From NCBI GenBank assembly GCA_964636985.1, contig CAZWSX010000014.1, positions 1 to 64,000 of the forward strand: a stretch of DNA of 64,000 bases, given 5' to 3'. Below, piece by piece: positions 41,130 through 49,469 of this stretch. The position numbers and the translations under genes are program-made. How positions within the stretch are numbered: position 1 is the first letter of the stretch; every line of letters starts with the position of its first letter. Below the pieces are notes generated by a model. That model was not told the origin of the DNA. It was given only the letters and a program-made list of their open reading frames with translations, and did not search any database. The DNA comes from CAZWSX01 sp964636985. Its GTDB lineage: Bacteria; Planctomycetota; Planctomycetia; Pirellulales; Pirellulaceae.

Positions 41130-42884
41130 TTACTCCGCAACCGTAGCGGTTCGCGAATTGGACGAAATCTGCAGCGGCGAGCGATGCTCCTTCTGGGTCT
41201 CGTCGTGGTCGGCCGTCGGAACATTGATCGCATCTGGATTGAGCACGATCCGCTCGTCGGTCGCCAGACCTTCCAGCACCTCGACGTGCGAATCGTTGCA
41301 GATGCCAAGCTTCACATCGCGGCGCTGCAAACCCTCGGTTGATTCGACGTAGCACCAGGTCGATGCTTCTTCCTGCACGACGGCTTGAACCGGCACGCTG
41401 ATCACGTCTTCCAGCCGTTGGACATGGATCTCGACGATCGCCGTCATGCCAGGCTTGAGGTGTTCCACGTCATCGTCGACGGTGACGATGGTGTCGTACA
41501 CCTTGACATCGGAGCTCATGCCGCTGTCTTGCGTTGGCAGCACAGCCACGGAACGAACCGTTCCCTGATAGGCCGTGTCGGGGTCGGCATCGATCCGCAC
41601 CGAGGCGGTTAATCCCGATTTGGTCTGATCGAGCACCGATTCGTGCACCGCTACTTTGACCTGCATCCGGGCCAGGTCAGGCAGCGACAGAATCTTGAAA
41701 CGCTCGGTCACCAACTCTCCCTCGGCGACCAAACGACCCCACGGCGTACGGTCGGGCGAGTGTGCCACCAAACCATCGTTGGGCGCGTAGATTTTGCATT
41801 TTTCTAGTTGCGTCTTGAACTTCTCGAGGCGTTCCGTCTCCGTCTTCAACGATTGTTCGGCGGCGTTCTTGGTGGCCTCCGCCTGGGCGAGGAGGGCCTC
41901 GTTGTCACGCTCCACCTGCGAGAGGGCTCGCTTGGCCGTGGCAATGGCCCCTTTGAGCTCCAGGAGCTTCATTGGGTATTCGTATTGTTTCAACTTCTTG
42001 CGATTGGCTTCGGCGGTGGAGAGCGAGTTCGCCGCTTTCGCAAGTGCGAAGTCGGCCTGCAAATGCTCGTGCACGGCCTGGTCGAGGTCCCCTTTGCCGC
42101 GATAGCCGAGCTTGAAGAGCGTTTCGATACCTTGCCGGCGAGCGGCCTTCATTCGCAAAGCGGCTTGCGATTCGGAAATCTGGTTCTTGGCTTCCTGAAT
42201 TTTGGCGTTCAAGTCTCCCAGCGAGATCTTGTATGAACCCCCTTCGTCATCTTCGTACATGGTCATCGCGAGCTCGGCCATTTCGACCCGCAGTGTGGCC
42301 GATGCCAGATTGGTCTCGTTGTTCGTCTTTTGATTCTCGAACCGGGAATTGGCTTGGATTTTCGCAGCGTTCACTTGCTGGAACGTGACCATTTGGGTGT
42401 TCAATCGCTCGCGCAGCGGAGCGGCATCGAACTCGACCAGCAGGTCCCCTTTCTTCACTTCGGTACCGTTGGGGACGAGCCACAGGATGCGCGTTCCCGA
42501 TTGCCCTGGGACAGTTTCCAGGTCGCAGGTCACGCGAGTCTCTTGCTGGCTTGCCAGCGTGCCTCGCTCGGTGATGGTCACCGGCAGGTCGGCCCGCTGG
42601 ACGGTGTACATCACCAACTTGCTGCTCGCTTCCAGCGCGCCATGGGGAGTGGCGCCACGGGAACGCAACCAAGTGTAGGCGCCTGCCGCCATGGCCAAGG
42701 CCACGATTCCGACGATGGCGCGCCGCGTTGCCAGCAATCGCAAGGCGAGCGAGGGCACGAACAACGCGCTGGCGCTGGCTCGATGCCAAATACTGCCTCG
42801 GCGCAGCATTCGCGCGCGACCGCGATCGAAGCGTCGCTGCGGCTTCCGAGGTTCAGTCAAGGGACTAGTCGTGGAGGTGGACAT
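41130..42884 (-). CDS. HlyD/MacA-type periplasmic adaptor (membrane-fusion) protein
   Basis: A 584-aa adaptor: cytoplasmic basic N-terminus, one membrane segment (about residues 55-75, AIVGIVALAMAAGAYTWLR), a lipoyl-like half (DLPVTITERGTLASQQETRV), a long alpha-helical hairpin with coiled-coil character (about 200-370) and the second barrel half (KIYAPNDGLVAHSPDRT), ending in a typical adaptor C-terminus. It should bridge the MacB-like permease and the TolC-like channel encoded downstream. The start at 42884 is decided by an AAGGAG ribosome binding site five bases upstream; the open frame reaches 42953 but the extra residues are not adaptor-like. First gene of the three-gene minus-strand operon. 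Confidence 0.9.
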   Translation of the reverse strand: MSTSTTSPLTEPRKPQRRFDRGRARMLRRGSIWHRASASALFVPSLALRLLATRRAIVGIVALAMAAGAYTWLRSRGATPHGALEASSKLVMYTVQRADLPVTITERGTLASQQETRVTCDLETVPGQSGTRILWLVPNGTEVKKGDLLVEFDAAPLRERLNTQMVTFQQVNAAKIQANSRFENQKTNNETNLASATLRVEMAELAMTMYEDDEGGSYKISLGDLNAKIQEAKNQISESQAALRMKAARRQGIETLFKLGYRGKGDLDQAVHEHLQADFALAKAANSLSTAEANRKKLKQYEYPMKLLELKGAIATAKRALSQVERDNEALLAQAEATKNAAEQSLKTETERLEKFKTQLEKCKIYAPNDGLVAHSPDRTPWGRLVAEGELVTERFKILSLPDLARMQVKVAVHESVLDQTKSGLTASVRIDADPDTAYQGTVRSVAVLPTQDSGMSSDVKVYDTIVTVDDDVEHLKPGMTAIVEIHVQRLEDVISVPVQAVVQEEASTWCYVESTEGLQRRDVKLGICNDSHVEVLEGLATDERIVLNPDAINVPTADHDETQKEHRSPLQISSNSRTATVAE

Positions 42885-42889
42885 AGTCT

Positions 42890-42895
42890 CTCCTT
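42890..42895 (-). promoter_or_regulatory. Ribosome binding site fixing the adaptor-gene start
   Basis: Reads AAGGAG on the minus strand, five bases before the ATG at 42884. It rules against the longer open frame starting at 42953. Confidence 0.8.
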
Positions 42896-42962
42896 CGAAA
42901 TGGGGAATCATCGACAAAGTAGCCGCCGTGCTTACTTGGTTGCTGGATAGCAACCGATGGGA

Positions 42963-42978
42963 GGTGGGGTTACCGGCG
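42963..42978 (+). repeat. Intergenic direct repeat, copy A
   Basis: Sixteen bases, GGTGGGGTTACCGGCG, matching copy B at 43290-43305 in 15 of 16 positions. It lies 79 bp before the adaptor-gene start, read on the opposite strand. Confidence 0.65.
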
Positions 42979-43289
42979 TCGAAATCCTGACGAATCGCCG
43001 ATCAAACGGTGGGGATCAATACTGTGCAGGGACTGGTTACCAACTCAAACCACTAACTGGCACGCTGCAAAATGAAGGTGGGACAGCGGCCGACAATCGG
43101 TGCACTTAGTAAAAGGTAGGCCGTAACATTCGGACGTTGAAAGCATCAACTCCGATTGATTTCTAGCGGATGATTTATGACGCTGCAACCCCTATAGCTT
43201 ACAAGCATCCCCTCTTAATTGGGGTGTTTCTCGGAAAAGAAAACTGACACGTAAAGACGCTAAAACCTCGTCGAATCGACCACCAAGAA

Positions 43290-43305
43290 GGTGGGGATAC
43301 CGGCG
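43290..43305 (+). repeat. Intergenic direct repeat, copy B
   Basis: GGTGGGGATACCGGCG, about 85 bp before the start of the downstream hydrolase gene. The GGTGG is also the right arm of a small hairpin with CCACC at 43280-43284. Confidence 0.65.
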
Positions 43306-43390
43306 GTCCTAGATGATTGCCAGCACATCAAACAGCTTCTACTGTGGGCATCTGTATGTAGCGCCTTCCACCCTCCAGCGAGATTCAATC

Positions 43391-44248
43391 ATGTTCCGTG
43401 CTTTCGCTGCCGTCATTGCTTTATCTCTCGTTTCCACGAGCACGTTTGCCCAGACCAGCGTCGACATCACGCCCGACGTGGTGTACGGACACAAAGACGG
43501 GCTGGCGATGACCTTCGACGTCTTCACTCCCAAGGATGCCAATGGCGCTGCCGTTTTGTTCATGGTCAGCGGCGGTTGGTATTCGCAGTGGGCGCCGCCT
43601 GAGCAAATGAAGGGATTCGCCGAACCGATTACTTCCAAGGGATATACGGTCTTCACGGTTCGCCACGGCAGCAGCCCGCGCTATGGAATTCCAGACGCTG
43701 TTTCCGACGTGCGACGGGCGGTGCGCTATATCCGATCGAACGCTGAAAAGTTCAAGATCGACGCGAATCGGCTCGGCGTTTACGGCATGAGCGCCGGCGG
43801 GCATCTGTCGCTGGTGCTCGGTACCACAGGCGACGATGGCATCGCTGACGATAAAGACCCGCTCAACAAAGTAAGCGACCGGGTCCAAGCCGTGGTGGCC
43901 TACGTTGCGCCGACGGATCTCACGATCATGGTCAAAGACTACAAGGACCGCTTGCCGGCTTATGGGAACTTCCCGGCGCTCGATCTCGGCATGGAGGGGG
44001 CCAAAACGCTCTCGCCACTTTTGCACGTGAGCGAAGACGATGCCCCGACGCTCCTCCTGGCAGGTGTGAAGGATGATCTGGTTCCCATCTCACACAGTCG
44101 GAACATCGAAAAGGCCCTCGCCGAGAAGAAGGTCGACGTCAAAATCGTGGAATATCCCAATGCCGGGCACGGTTTTGGCGGAGAAGACCTGAAGGCCTCG
44201 ATCGAGCAAATGGTCGCCTGGTTCGACAAACACCTGGGCAAAAAGTAG
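43391..44248 (+). CDS. Exported alpha/beta hydrolase (BD-FAE/carboxylesterase-like)
   Basis: A 285-aa secreted hydrolase with signal peptide MFRAFAAVIALSLVSTSTFA-Q. Catalytic features: oxyanion-type FMVSGGWYS (about 58-65), nucleophile elbow YGMSAGGHLS with Ser134, an Asp in AGVKDDLVPI (about 232) and His in NAGHGFGG (about 258). The size and motifs match the lipase/carboxylesterase group often annotated as BD-FAE, which deacetylates or deferuloylates plant polysaccharides; substrate unknown. The ATG at 43391 is chosen because the signal peptide begins there, not at the in-frame upstream start. The next gene begins about 150 bp downstream. Confidence 0.88.
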   Translation: MFRAFAAVIALSLVSTSTFAQTSVDITPDVVYGHKDGLAMTFDVFTPKDANGAAVLFMVSGGWYSQWAPPEQMKGFAEPITSKGYTVFTVRHGSSPRYGIPDAVSDVRRAVRYIRSNAEKFKIDANRLGVYGMSAGGHLSLVLGTTGDDGIADDKDPLNKVSDRVQAVVAYVAPTDLTIMVKDYKDRLPAYGNFPALDLGMEGAKTLSPLLHVSEDDAPTLLLAGVKDDLVPISHSRNIEKALAEKKVDVKIVEYPNAGHGFGGEDLKASIEQMVAWFDKHLGKK

Positions 44249-44398
44249 CGGTCCTGCGGGTTGCCCCGTTCCGCGGCACGAATCCCTCTAGCGTCGCGCC
44301 GCGGATCGGCCGATAATAATGCGAGCGATCAAATACCTCGGGTCGCTCCCACCTGCGTTCGCCCCCGTTGCTTTTTGTTGGGGGAATCGGAGTTCCCG

Positions 44399-45904
44399 AT
44401 GCTGCGAGTTCTTGGTTCGCCGAAAAAATTCTGCGATGGCGTTACCCGCCGCGATTTGATGCGGATTGGCGGTCTTGGTTTGGCGGGGCTTTCTCTTCCG
44501 CAGATCACGCGCTTGCAAGAAGCGTCGGCCAACGATGCCGGTGCGCATCCGCCGGGATTCGGCAAAGCCAAGTCGGTCATCTTGATCCACTTGTATGGCT
44601 CTCCGAGCCAACTGGAGTGGTGCGATCAAAAGCCAAATGCGCCGGTCGAGATTCGCGGTGAGTTCGGATCAATTCCATCGAGCTTGCCTGGCTGCCTTGT
44701 TTGCGACTTGATGCCGAACTTCGCGAAGGTAACCGATCGCTGCACGATTCTCCGCTCACTCACGCACCCATATCCGATCCACGGCGTCGCCTTCGCGTTG
44801 ACCGGCATTCCCGTGATCGACGTGCAGATGGAATTGGCTCCGCACGATCCGCGACACTGGCCGTTCTTTGGTTCAACGGTTGAGTACGTCGACCGCCGAA
44901 GCAAAGGCCCCTCCTCGGCTCTAGCATCAATCCCCCCCAACATGGCGCTGCCGTGGAAAATGAGCAGCCGCCGCAAAGGCGAAGTCTCGCGGGCCGGTCC
45001 TTATGCTTCGTTCCTAGGAAGCGAATACGATCCCTTGTGGGTCGAGTTCCAAGGTGAGGCCAACAAGGGCTACATCAAGACGCTCAACACAATGAAGTAC
45101 ACCGACAACGATCCCTACGTCGGCATCGCCGACGGCGGGCGGTTCGTGGTCCCTTCCGCGATGCGCGACGAGGCCGAGTTATCGCTGAACCGGCTCAATC
45201 ATCGCAAGTCGCTCCTCGCGCAGTTCAACGATATTCGCCCGCAACTGGTCTCCTCCAAAAGCGGCCGCTCCTACGACAAGCATCAGCAATCGGCGCTTTC
45301 GCTGTTGGAATCGCCCAAGCTGGCTGAGTCGCTCGAAGTCTCTCGCGAAAGCGAAGCGACAAGGGCGATGTACGGTAAGACCGTGTTTGGACAATCGCTG
45401 TTAGCCGCCCGTCGCCTTGTCGAAGCGGGCACGCGCGTCGCCACCGTCTTCTGGGATGAGTTCGGACTCGCCGGTAGCGGCTGGGACACCCACTGGGACC
45501 ACTTCGGGCGAATGAAGAACGAACTTTGCCCCGGCTTCGATCAGGGCTTCTACGGCCTGATCACCGACCTCGATCAGCGGGGCCTTTTGGACGAGACGCT
45601 CGTCGTTTGCACCAGCGAACACGGCCGTACGCCAAGTATCGCCAGCGTTCCTGGTGGGGGCCGCGACCACTGGTCGCGCGTCTACACCAGCGTCATCGCC
45701 GGTGGTGGAACGAAACGCGGCATGATTGTGGGGGCCTCGGACGCCAAAGGCGGCGACGTCGCCGAGCGGCCGATCAGCCCCAAAGATTTGCTGGCAACGA
45801 TGTACCACTTGCTGGGCATTGACCACCATCAACTGGTCCACGACCGCGCTGGGCGGCCTCATCCGCTCGTGGAAGCGGAAGTGATCCACGAGGCGATTGC
45901 TTAG
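44399..45904 (+). CDS. DUF1501 domain-containing protein, Tat-exported (second copy)
   Basis: A 501-aa DUF1501 protein with a twin-arginine signal, TRRDLMRIGGLGLAG (R17-R18) and a hydrophobic run. Family landmarks: LIHLYGSPSQLEWCDQKPNAP near the start, WDTHWDHFGRMKNELC, VCTSEHGRTP, GGRDHWSRVYTSVIAGGG and the closing GRPHPLVE. It differs from the other copy in this window in the replacement of GGPSH by GSPSQ, so the two are not a recent duplication. The ATG at 44399 gives the Tat signal directly; the frame is open further upstream without similarity. Function of the family is unknown; planctomycete-typical. It converges with the small anchored-protein gene, stop to stop. Confidence 0.92.
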   Translation: MLRVLGSPKKFCDGVTRRDLMRIGGLGLAGLSLPQITRLQEASANDAGAHPPGFGKAKSVILIHLYGSPSQLEWCDQKPNAPVEIRGEFGSIPSSLPGCLVCDLMPNFAKVTDRCTILRSLTHPYPIHGVAFALTGIPVIDVQMELAPHDPRHWPFFGSTVEYVDRRSKGPSSALASIPPNMALPWKMSSRRKGEVSRAGPYASFLGSEYDPLWVEFQGEANKGYIKTLNTMKYTDNDPYVGIADGGRFVVPSAMRDEAELSLNRLNHRKSLLAQFNDIRPQLVSSKSGRSYDKHQQSALSLLESPKLAESLEVSRESEATRAMYGKTVFGQSLLAARRLVEAGTRVATVFWDEFGLAGSGWDTHWDHFGRMKNELCPGFDQGFYGLITDLDQRGLLDETLVVCTSEHGRTPSIASVPGGGRDHWSRVYTSVIAGGGTKRGMIVGASDAKGGDVAERPISPKDLLATMYHLLGIDHHQLVHDRAGRPHPLVEAEVIHEAIA

Positions 45905-46267
45905 TCAGAAGGTCCAAATAAACTCCTGGCCTCCGTAGACCGGCGCGGCGTATACATCGATCACTTTGCCCCTCACTACGTCAAAGCGGTAACGGCCCCG
46001 CTCGCCTGTCACGACAAAAGATTGTTTTCCAACGAGAAGGTCGTGCCAAGAACGTTTTGTCGGCGTGACTTGCACCTTGGATGGCGCGGCCTCGATGAAT
46101 TGTCGGAACGACGCCTTCTGCCAGTTTTCATCACCGACTGAGATTGCCTTATAGCCCTCGGTCACAAACCACTGGGCCGTTTGTCGGGGTCGGATCACCC
46201 ACCAAGTTCCAAAAGCGCACAACGCGACAACGATCAGCAGCGTGCGTAGTTGGAACTGGCGTGGCAT
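45905..46267 (-). CDS. Hypothetical small membrane-anchored protein
   Basis: A 120-aa protein with a single N-terminal membrane segment preceded by RQFQLRTLLIVVALCAFGTW, an N-terminal pattern that recurs in many planctomycete proteins. The rest is soluble, beta-rich and without recognised motif (VTGERGRYRFDVVRGKVIDV). It shares the convergent junction with the DUF1501 gene: the two stops abut. ATG 46267 is the only reasonable start. I see no operon partner; the M20 peptidase gene upstream on the same strand ends 48 bp earlier and could be co-transcribed. Confidence 0.65.
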   Translation of the reverse strand: MPRQFQLRTLLIVVALCAFGTWWVIRPRQTAQWFVTEGYKAISVGDENWQKASFRQFIEAAPSKVQVTPTKRSWHDLLVGKQSFVVTGERGRYRFDVVRGKVIDVYAAPVYGGQEFIWTF

Positions 46268-46315
46268 CGCACTGCATCCTTCGTGTCTTCGTGTCTTCGT
46301 GCCTTAGTGTGAAAC

Positions 46316-47527
46316 TCACTTCCCGCACGCATAGCGAAACAACACTTCGCTAGCCGCTTCGAGTTGCTCAATCGCCAGCCATTCGTCGGCCGTATGGGCT
46401 TGGTCGATCGAGCCGGGACCGAAGACGACAGTCGGTACGCCACTGGCATCGTACGGCGGCGCGTCGGTGCCGAATGGCACGCCAATCTTGGTGCTGTCGA
46501 ATCCAAGACTTCTCGCGGCGCCCGTCACTTGTTCGGCCAGCGCGTGGTTGTGCCGGTCTGACAAGCCGGGCGAGATCAGGAACGTATCGTCATGGACGAT
46601 TGGGAAGTTCTCGCCGAGGTGGTCGCGCAAGTATTGCTCGACGTGGGCCTTGGCGGTCGCGGGCGAATCGTCGACTACCGGCAGAACGCGGCGATCGACT
46701 TCGATGGTGCAGCGATCGGGAACCGTGTTCACGCTCACGCCGCCTGAGATCAAACCGACGCTCAGTGTGGGACCTCCGAGTAGCGGATGCGAGGCGCGCT
46801 TGCCCACTTCTTCGGCGGCGTACTTTTCCAGGACGTTAAGGACCTTTGCCATCCGATAGGCGGCATTGTCGGCGATTTCAGGCCGTGAACTGTGCCCTGC
46901 CTTCCCCACTGTGTGAATACGCCAGCGGCAAACACCTTTGTGGGCGACGACCACATTCAGCAGCGTCGGTTCAGCGATCACGACCGCTTGCGGCTTGGCG
47001 GCGATGATCGCCGCAGCTTGGGGCCACAGGTGAGGCTGCGTCCACGTTTGGGCCACCGCGGCCGCTCCCGAAAATCCATTCTCTTCGTTGACCGTGCAAG
47101 CCATCACAACCGTGGGGCGATTCTTGGGCTTCTCCTCGTGAAGGCGAATTAGCGCGCCCAGCATCGCGGTCATTCCCCCTTTGATATCGCACGAGCCGCG
47201 ACCGTAAACCCGGCCGTTGCGGATCTCACCCCCAAAAGGATCGATCACCATGCCGTCGATTGGCACCGTGTCCTGGTGGGCTTCGAAAACGACAATCGGC
47301 CCGCCTTTCTCAGGTGGGACGTCTCCATCAACGCGCGCCACGATGTTTGGCCGAAATTCCTCCACTTCCTGTCGGGCATACTGGATGCCGCGGCTCTTGT
47401 AGAACCGTTCGAGGTGATCGGTGACTCGATACTCGTAGTAGATGTCGCCTTGGACCGCCCGCCCCATTGGGTTGACGCTGGGGATTCGAACCAGTTCGGA
47501 CAGAGTCTGTGGCAGATCGAGGGGCAT
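46316..47527 (-). CDS. M20 family metallo-deacylase/peptidase (ArgE/DapE type)
   Basis: A 403-aa di-zinc hydrolase of the ArgE/DapE/ACY1/CPG2 group. Metal and catalytic residues are all visible: H84 and D86 in EAHQDTVP, D114 in SCDIKGG, the Glu pair E148-E149 in VNEENGF, an AEPT element and the final His in DQAHTADEW. The dimerisation domain lies between residues ~195 and 310 (GKAGHSSRPEIADNAAY). Members remove acyl groups from amino acids or cleave dipeptides; the precise substrate is not predictable, though ArgE-like activity on N-acetylornithine is one option. ATG 47527 is chosen over TTG 47554 because it precedes the conserved first strand by the usual distance. Confidence 0.9.
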   Translation of the reverse strand: MPLDLPQTLSELVRIPSVNPMGRAVQGDIYYEYRVTDHLERFYKSRGIQYARQEVEEFRPNIVARVDGDVPPEKGGPIVVFEAHQDTVPIDGMVIDPFGGEIRNGRVYGRGSCDIKGGMTAMLGALIRLHEEKPKNRPTVVMACTVNEENGFSGAAAVAQTWTQPHLWPQAAAIIAAKPQAVVIAEPTLLNVVVAHKGVCRWRIHTVGKAGHSSRPEIADNAAYRMAKVLNVLEKYAAEEVGKRASHPLLGGPTLSVGLISGGVSVNTVPDRCTIEVDRRVLPVVDDSPATAKAHVEQYLRDHLGENFPIVHDDTFLISPGLSDRHNHALAEQVTGAARSLGFDSTKIGVPFGTDAPPYDASGVPTVVFGPGSIDQAHTADEWLAIEQLEAASEVLFRYACGK

Positions 47528-47750
47528 TCCAATTCTCTTGTTACGTTGGTGCAAGGCGAGGTGCTGGTGAGCGGCAGGGATCGCGGTCTCCCTATGATAC
47601 CGGGTCGAAATAGGCTTCGGGTGTTGACGATGAGCCGCAGTAATGGCTGCTTATTTTCCCTTGTCGGTTGCATAGTGGCGAGGCACATTAGGGCGAACTG
47701 AACATCGAATCGCAGCACTCACCGAGACTTAGGGCGTGATTCTCGGACCG

Positions 47751-47779
47751 TTGACCCTGCTGGCGAGAGCGGCTACGAT
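47751..47779 (+). promoter_or_regulatory. Sigma70-like promoter of the nuo operon
   Basis: TTGACC at 47751-47756 and TACGAT at 47774-47779 with an exact 17-bp spacer, each one mismatch from consensus. Expected transcription start is near 47786, about 124 bp before nuoA. No other promoter-like pair of this quality was noticed in the gap. Confidence 0.6.
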
Positions 47780-47791
47780 GCCAGCGTTTAT

Positions 47792-47817
47792 CCGTCGAGT
47801 TGATCGACGGTTTTTTT
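47792..47817 (+). terminator. Hairpin plus T-tract in the nuo leader (terminator or attenuator)
   Basis: CCGTCGA (47792-47798), loop GTTGA, TCGACGG (47804-47810): a perfect 7-bp stem followed directly by seven T's (47811-47817). It has the form of an intrinsic terminator but lies only about 6 bp after the predicted start of the nuo transcript. It either ends a transcript coming from further left or conditions expression of nuo. Confidence 0.65.
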
Positions 47818-47909
47818 CGGATAGGGATTGTGATAAGATTCACAAAGTCCTGTTCGAGCCGCGTGGAATGCGTTCGGCATTGAAGTAAGCGCTTGTCGCA
47901 TTGGGACTT

Positions 47910-48323
47910 ATGGAAATCGCTTTTTTGCCCGTCCTGCTCTTTGTCCTGGCGGGAACCCTGCTAGGCGTGGGGCTGCTGACGGTCGGTTCGCTGATTGGTC
48001 CGAAACGCGATACGGCTGTCAAAGAGATGCCGTACGAGAGCGGGATGGACCCGATCCACGATACGCATCGCCGGTTCGATATCCGCTTCCACATGGTCGC
48101 GATAGCATTCCTGGTGTTCGATGTCGAACTTCTCTTCCTTTACCCTTGGGCAGTTTCCAGTCGCAATCCCAACGGGATCGACGCGGTTGTGCTGTCGGCT
48201 CAGGAAGCGGGAGTGGTGGGCTTTAGCCGGATGCTCGTCTTCGGCGAAGTGATGCTCTTTTTGACGTTGCTGACGCTCGGCTTTGTTTATGCCTGGCGGA
48301 AAGGGGTGTTCCAATGGCGCTAA
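47910..48323 (+). CDS. nuoA: NADH-quinone oxidoreductase subunit A
   Basis: Membrane subunit of respiratory complex I. The 137-aa protein has three membrane segments (N-terminal LPVLLFVLAGTLLGVGLLTV; MVAIAFLVFDVELLFLYPW; MLVFGEVMLFLTLLTLGFVYAW) and the conserved loop KEMPYESGMDP, where the family usually has a Cys in place of Met-Asp; the loop contacts the quinone pathway near NuoH. FDVELLFLYPW is the family signature. ATG 47910 is preferred to TTG 47901. Its end overlaps nuoB by 10 bp. Confidence 0.95.
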   Translation: MEIAFLPVLLFVLAGTLLGVGLLTVGSLIGPKRDTAVKEMPYESGMDPIHDTHRRFDIRFHMVAIAFLVFDVELLFLYPWAVSSRNPNGIDAVVLSAQEAGVVGFSRMLVFGEVMLFLTLLTLGFVYAWRKGVFQWR

Positions 48324-48919
48324 CCTCCGGCAGCGAGGCCTCGACTCGCGATCTGCCTGAAAACGTGATGGTCAGCAAGCTCGATGAGCTGGCAAGCTGG
48401 TGTCGCAAAAACAGCTTGTGGCCGATGCCGTTTGCCACGGCCTGCTGCGGAATCGAACTGATGGCCACTGGCGCCAGCCGTCACGACTTGGCTCGCTTCG
48501 GCGCGGAAGTCTTTCGCTTTAGTCCGCGGCAATGCGACTTGATGATCGTGGCCGGTCGCGTCGTGATGAAGATGCTTCCGGTGCTGCAGCGCATTTGGCA
48601 ACAGATGAACGAGCCCAAGTGGTGTATCTCGATGGGCGCCTGTGCCTCGACGGGCGGCGTCTTCGATACCTACTGCGTGGTCCAAGGGATCGACCGCTTT
48701 ATCCCCGTCGACATGTATGTACCGGGTTGCCCGCCGCGGCCCGAGCAATTGATTCAGGCAATCATCGACCTGCAAGACAAGATCCAGCGGGAAGGGACCA
48801 TCTGGGGGACCGAATTCGAAACCAAGCAGCGGCAAGAACGCAAGCGGGCCTTGGTTGACCTCCCGATCGTGGGCCAGAGCCCTTATTTCAATCCCAATTC
48901 GCCATTAGCGAAGCGATAA
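48314..48919 (+). CDS. nuoB: NADH-quinone oxidoreductase subunit B
   Basis: Peripheral subunit holding the terminal iron-sulfur cluster N2, which passes electrons to quinone. Four ligands are present with the family spacing: C44-C45 in ATACCGIE, C110 in SMGACAS and C139 in VPGCPPRP. The 201-aa length and the core from SLWPMPFATACC to IIDLQDK fit NuoB; the last ~40 residues are a charged tail. It overlaps nuoA by 10 bp and nuoC follows 8 bp after the stop. Confidence 0.97.
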   Translation: MALTSGSEASTRDLPENVMVSKLDELASWCRKNSLWPMPFATACCGIELMATGASRHDLARFGAEVFRFSPRQCDLMIVAGRVVMKMLPVLQRIWQQMNEPKWCISMGACASTGGVFDTYCVVQGIDRFIPVDMYVPGCPPRPEQLIQAIIDLQDKIQREGTIWGTEFETKQRQERKRALVDLPIVGQSPYFNPNSPLAKR

Positions 48920-48927
48920 GTCGAGTT

Positions 48928-49428
48928 ATGCCAACGAAGCCCGACATCATCGAGAGCTTGAAATCGCAGTTCGGCGAACTGGCGGTGTCCGAATTTCGCG
49001 GTGATACGCGAATCGTGATTCCGCAGGACAAGATTTACGACGCTTGCGAGTTCCTCAAAACGAAGCACGGGTTCGACTTGCTGGTCGACGTCACGTGCGT
49101 CGACTACTTGAATTACCGCGATGCAACGGATCGTTTCGGCTTGGTGTATTTGTTGACGGCAACCGCAGCGAACCAACGCATCACGTTGCGAGTGATGCTC
49201 AACGAACCCAACTTGACCGTTCGATCGATCACTCCGCTCTATGCAGGCGGCGACTGGATCGAACGGGAAGTGTGGGACATGTTCGGGATTCGGTTTGATG
49301 GTCACCCCGATCATCGTCGCATTTTGATGCCGGACGAGTTTACGGCGCATCCGCTTCGGAAGGATTATCCGTTGCAAGGACGCGGTGAGCGACACAATTT
49401 CACGCCGATCGCCCGCGGCAGCGCGTAA
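48928..49428 (+). CDS. nuoC: NADH-quinone oxidoreductase subunit C
   Basis: Peripheral (hydrophilic arm) subunit that binds NuoD and NuoB; no cofactor. The 166-aa protein has the C-terminal 30-kDa signature WIEREVWDMFGIRFDGHPDH followed by RRILMPDEFTAHPLRKDYPL. nuoC and nuoD are separate genes here, unlike the fused nuoCD of E. coli. Confidence 0.96.
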   Translation: MPTKPDIIESLKSQFGELAVSEFRGDTRIVIPQDKIYDACEFLKTKHGFDLLVDVTCVDYLNYRDATDRFGLVYLLTATAANQRITLRVMLNEPNLTVRSITPLYAGGDWIEREVWDMFGIRFDGHPDHRRILMPDEFTAHPLRKDYPLQGRGERHNFTPIARGSA

Positions 49429-49469
49429 CGTTTGGAACCCAAGCTTTTTTGGTCATTTGAAGGGAAGCC

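Larger units (their letters stand above)
42885..43390. other. 506-bp intergenic region between divergent genes, with repeated GGTGGGG motifs
   Basis: No credible coding sequence on either strand. It must hold the promoters of the export operon (minus) and the hydrolase gene (plus). It contains the core GGTGGGG followed by A/T-T at 42963-42971, 43008-43016 and 43290-43298, with a shortened copy GGTGGGA near 43078. Two of these sit in related longer contexts: GGTGGGG-N-TACCGGCG at 42963-42978 and 43290-43305, and CGAATCG upstream of a core at 42991 and 43272. Confidence 0.6.
47528..47909. other. 382-bp intergenic region upstream of the nuo operon
   Basis: No credible gene. It lies between the divergent M20 gene and nuoA and holds the nuo promoter (47751-47779) and leader hairpin (47792-47817) described separately. 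The remaining ~90 bases before nuoA show no Shine-Dalgarno of note. Confidence 0.7.

Noticed and set aside
43207..43224. CCCC ... GGGG hairpin followed by TGTTTCT in the 42.9-43.4 kb gap, considered as terminator
   Set aside because: Only a 4-bp stem with an 8-base loop and a broken T run; too weak.
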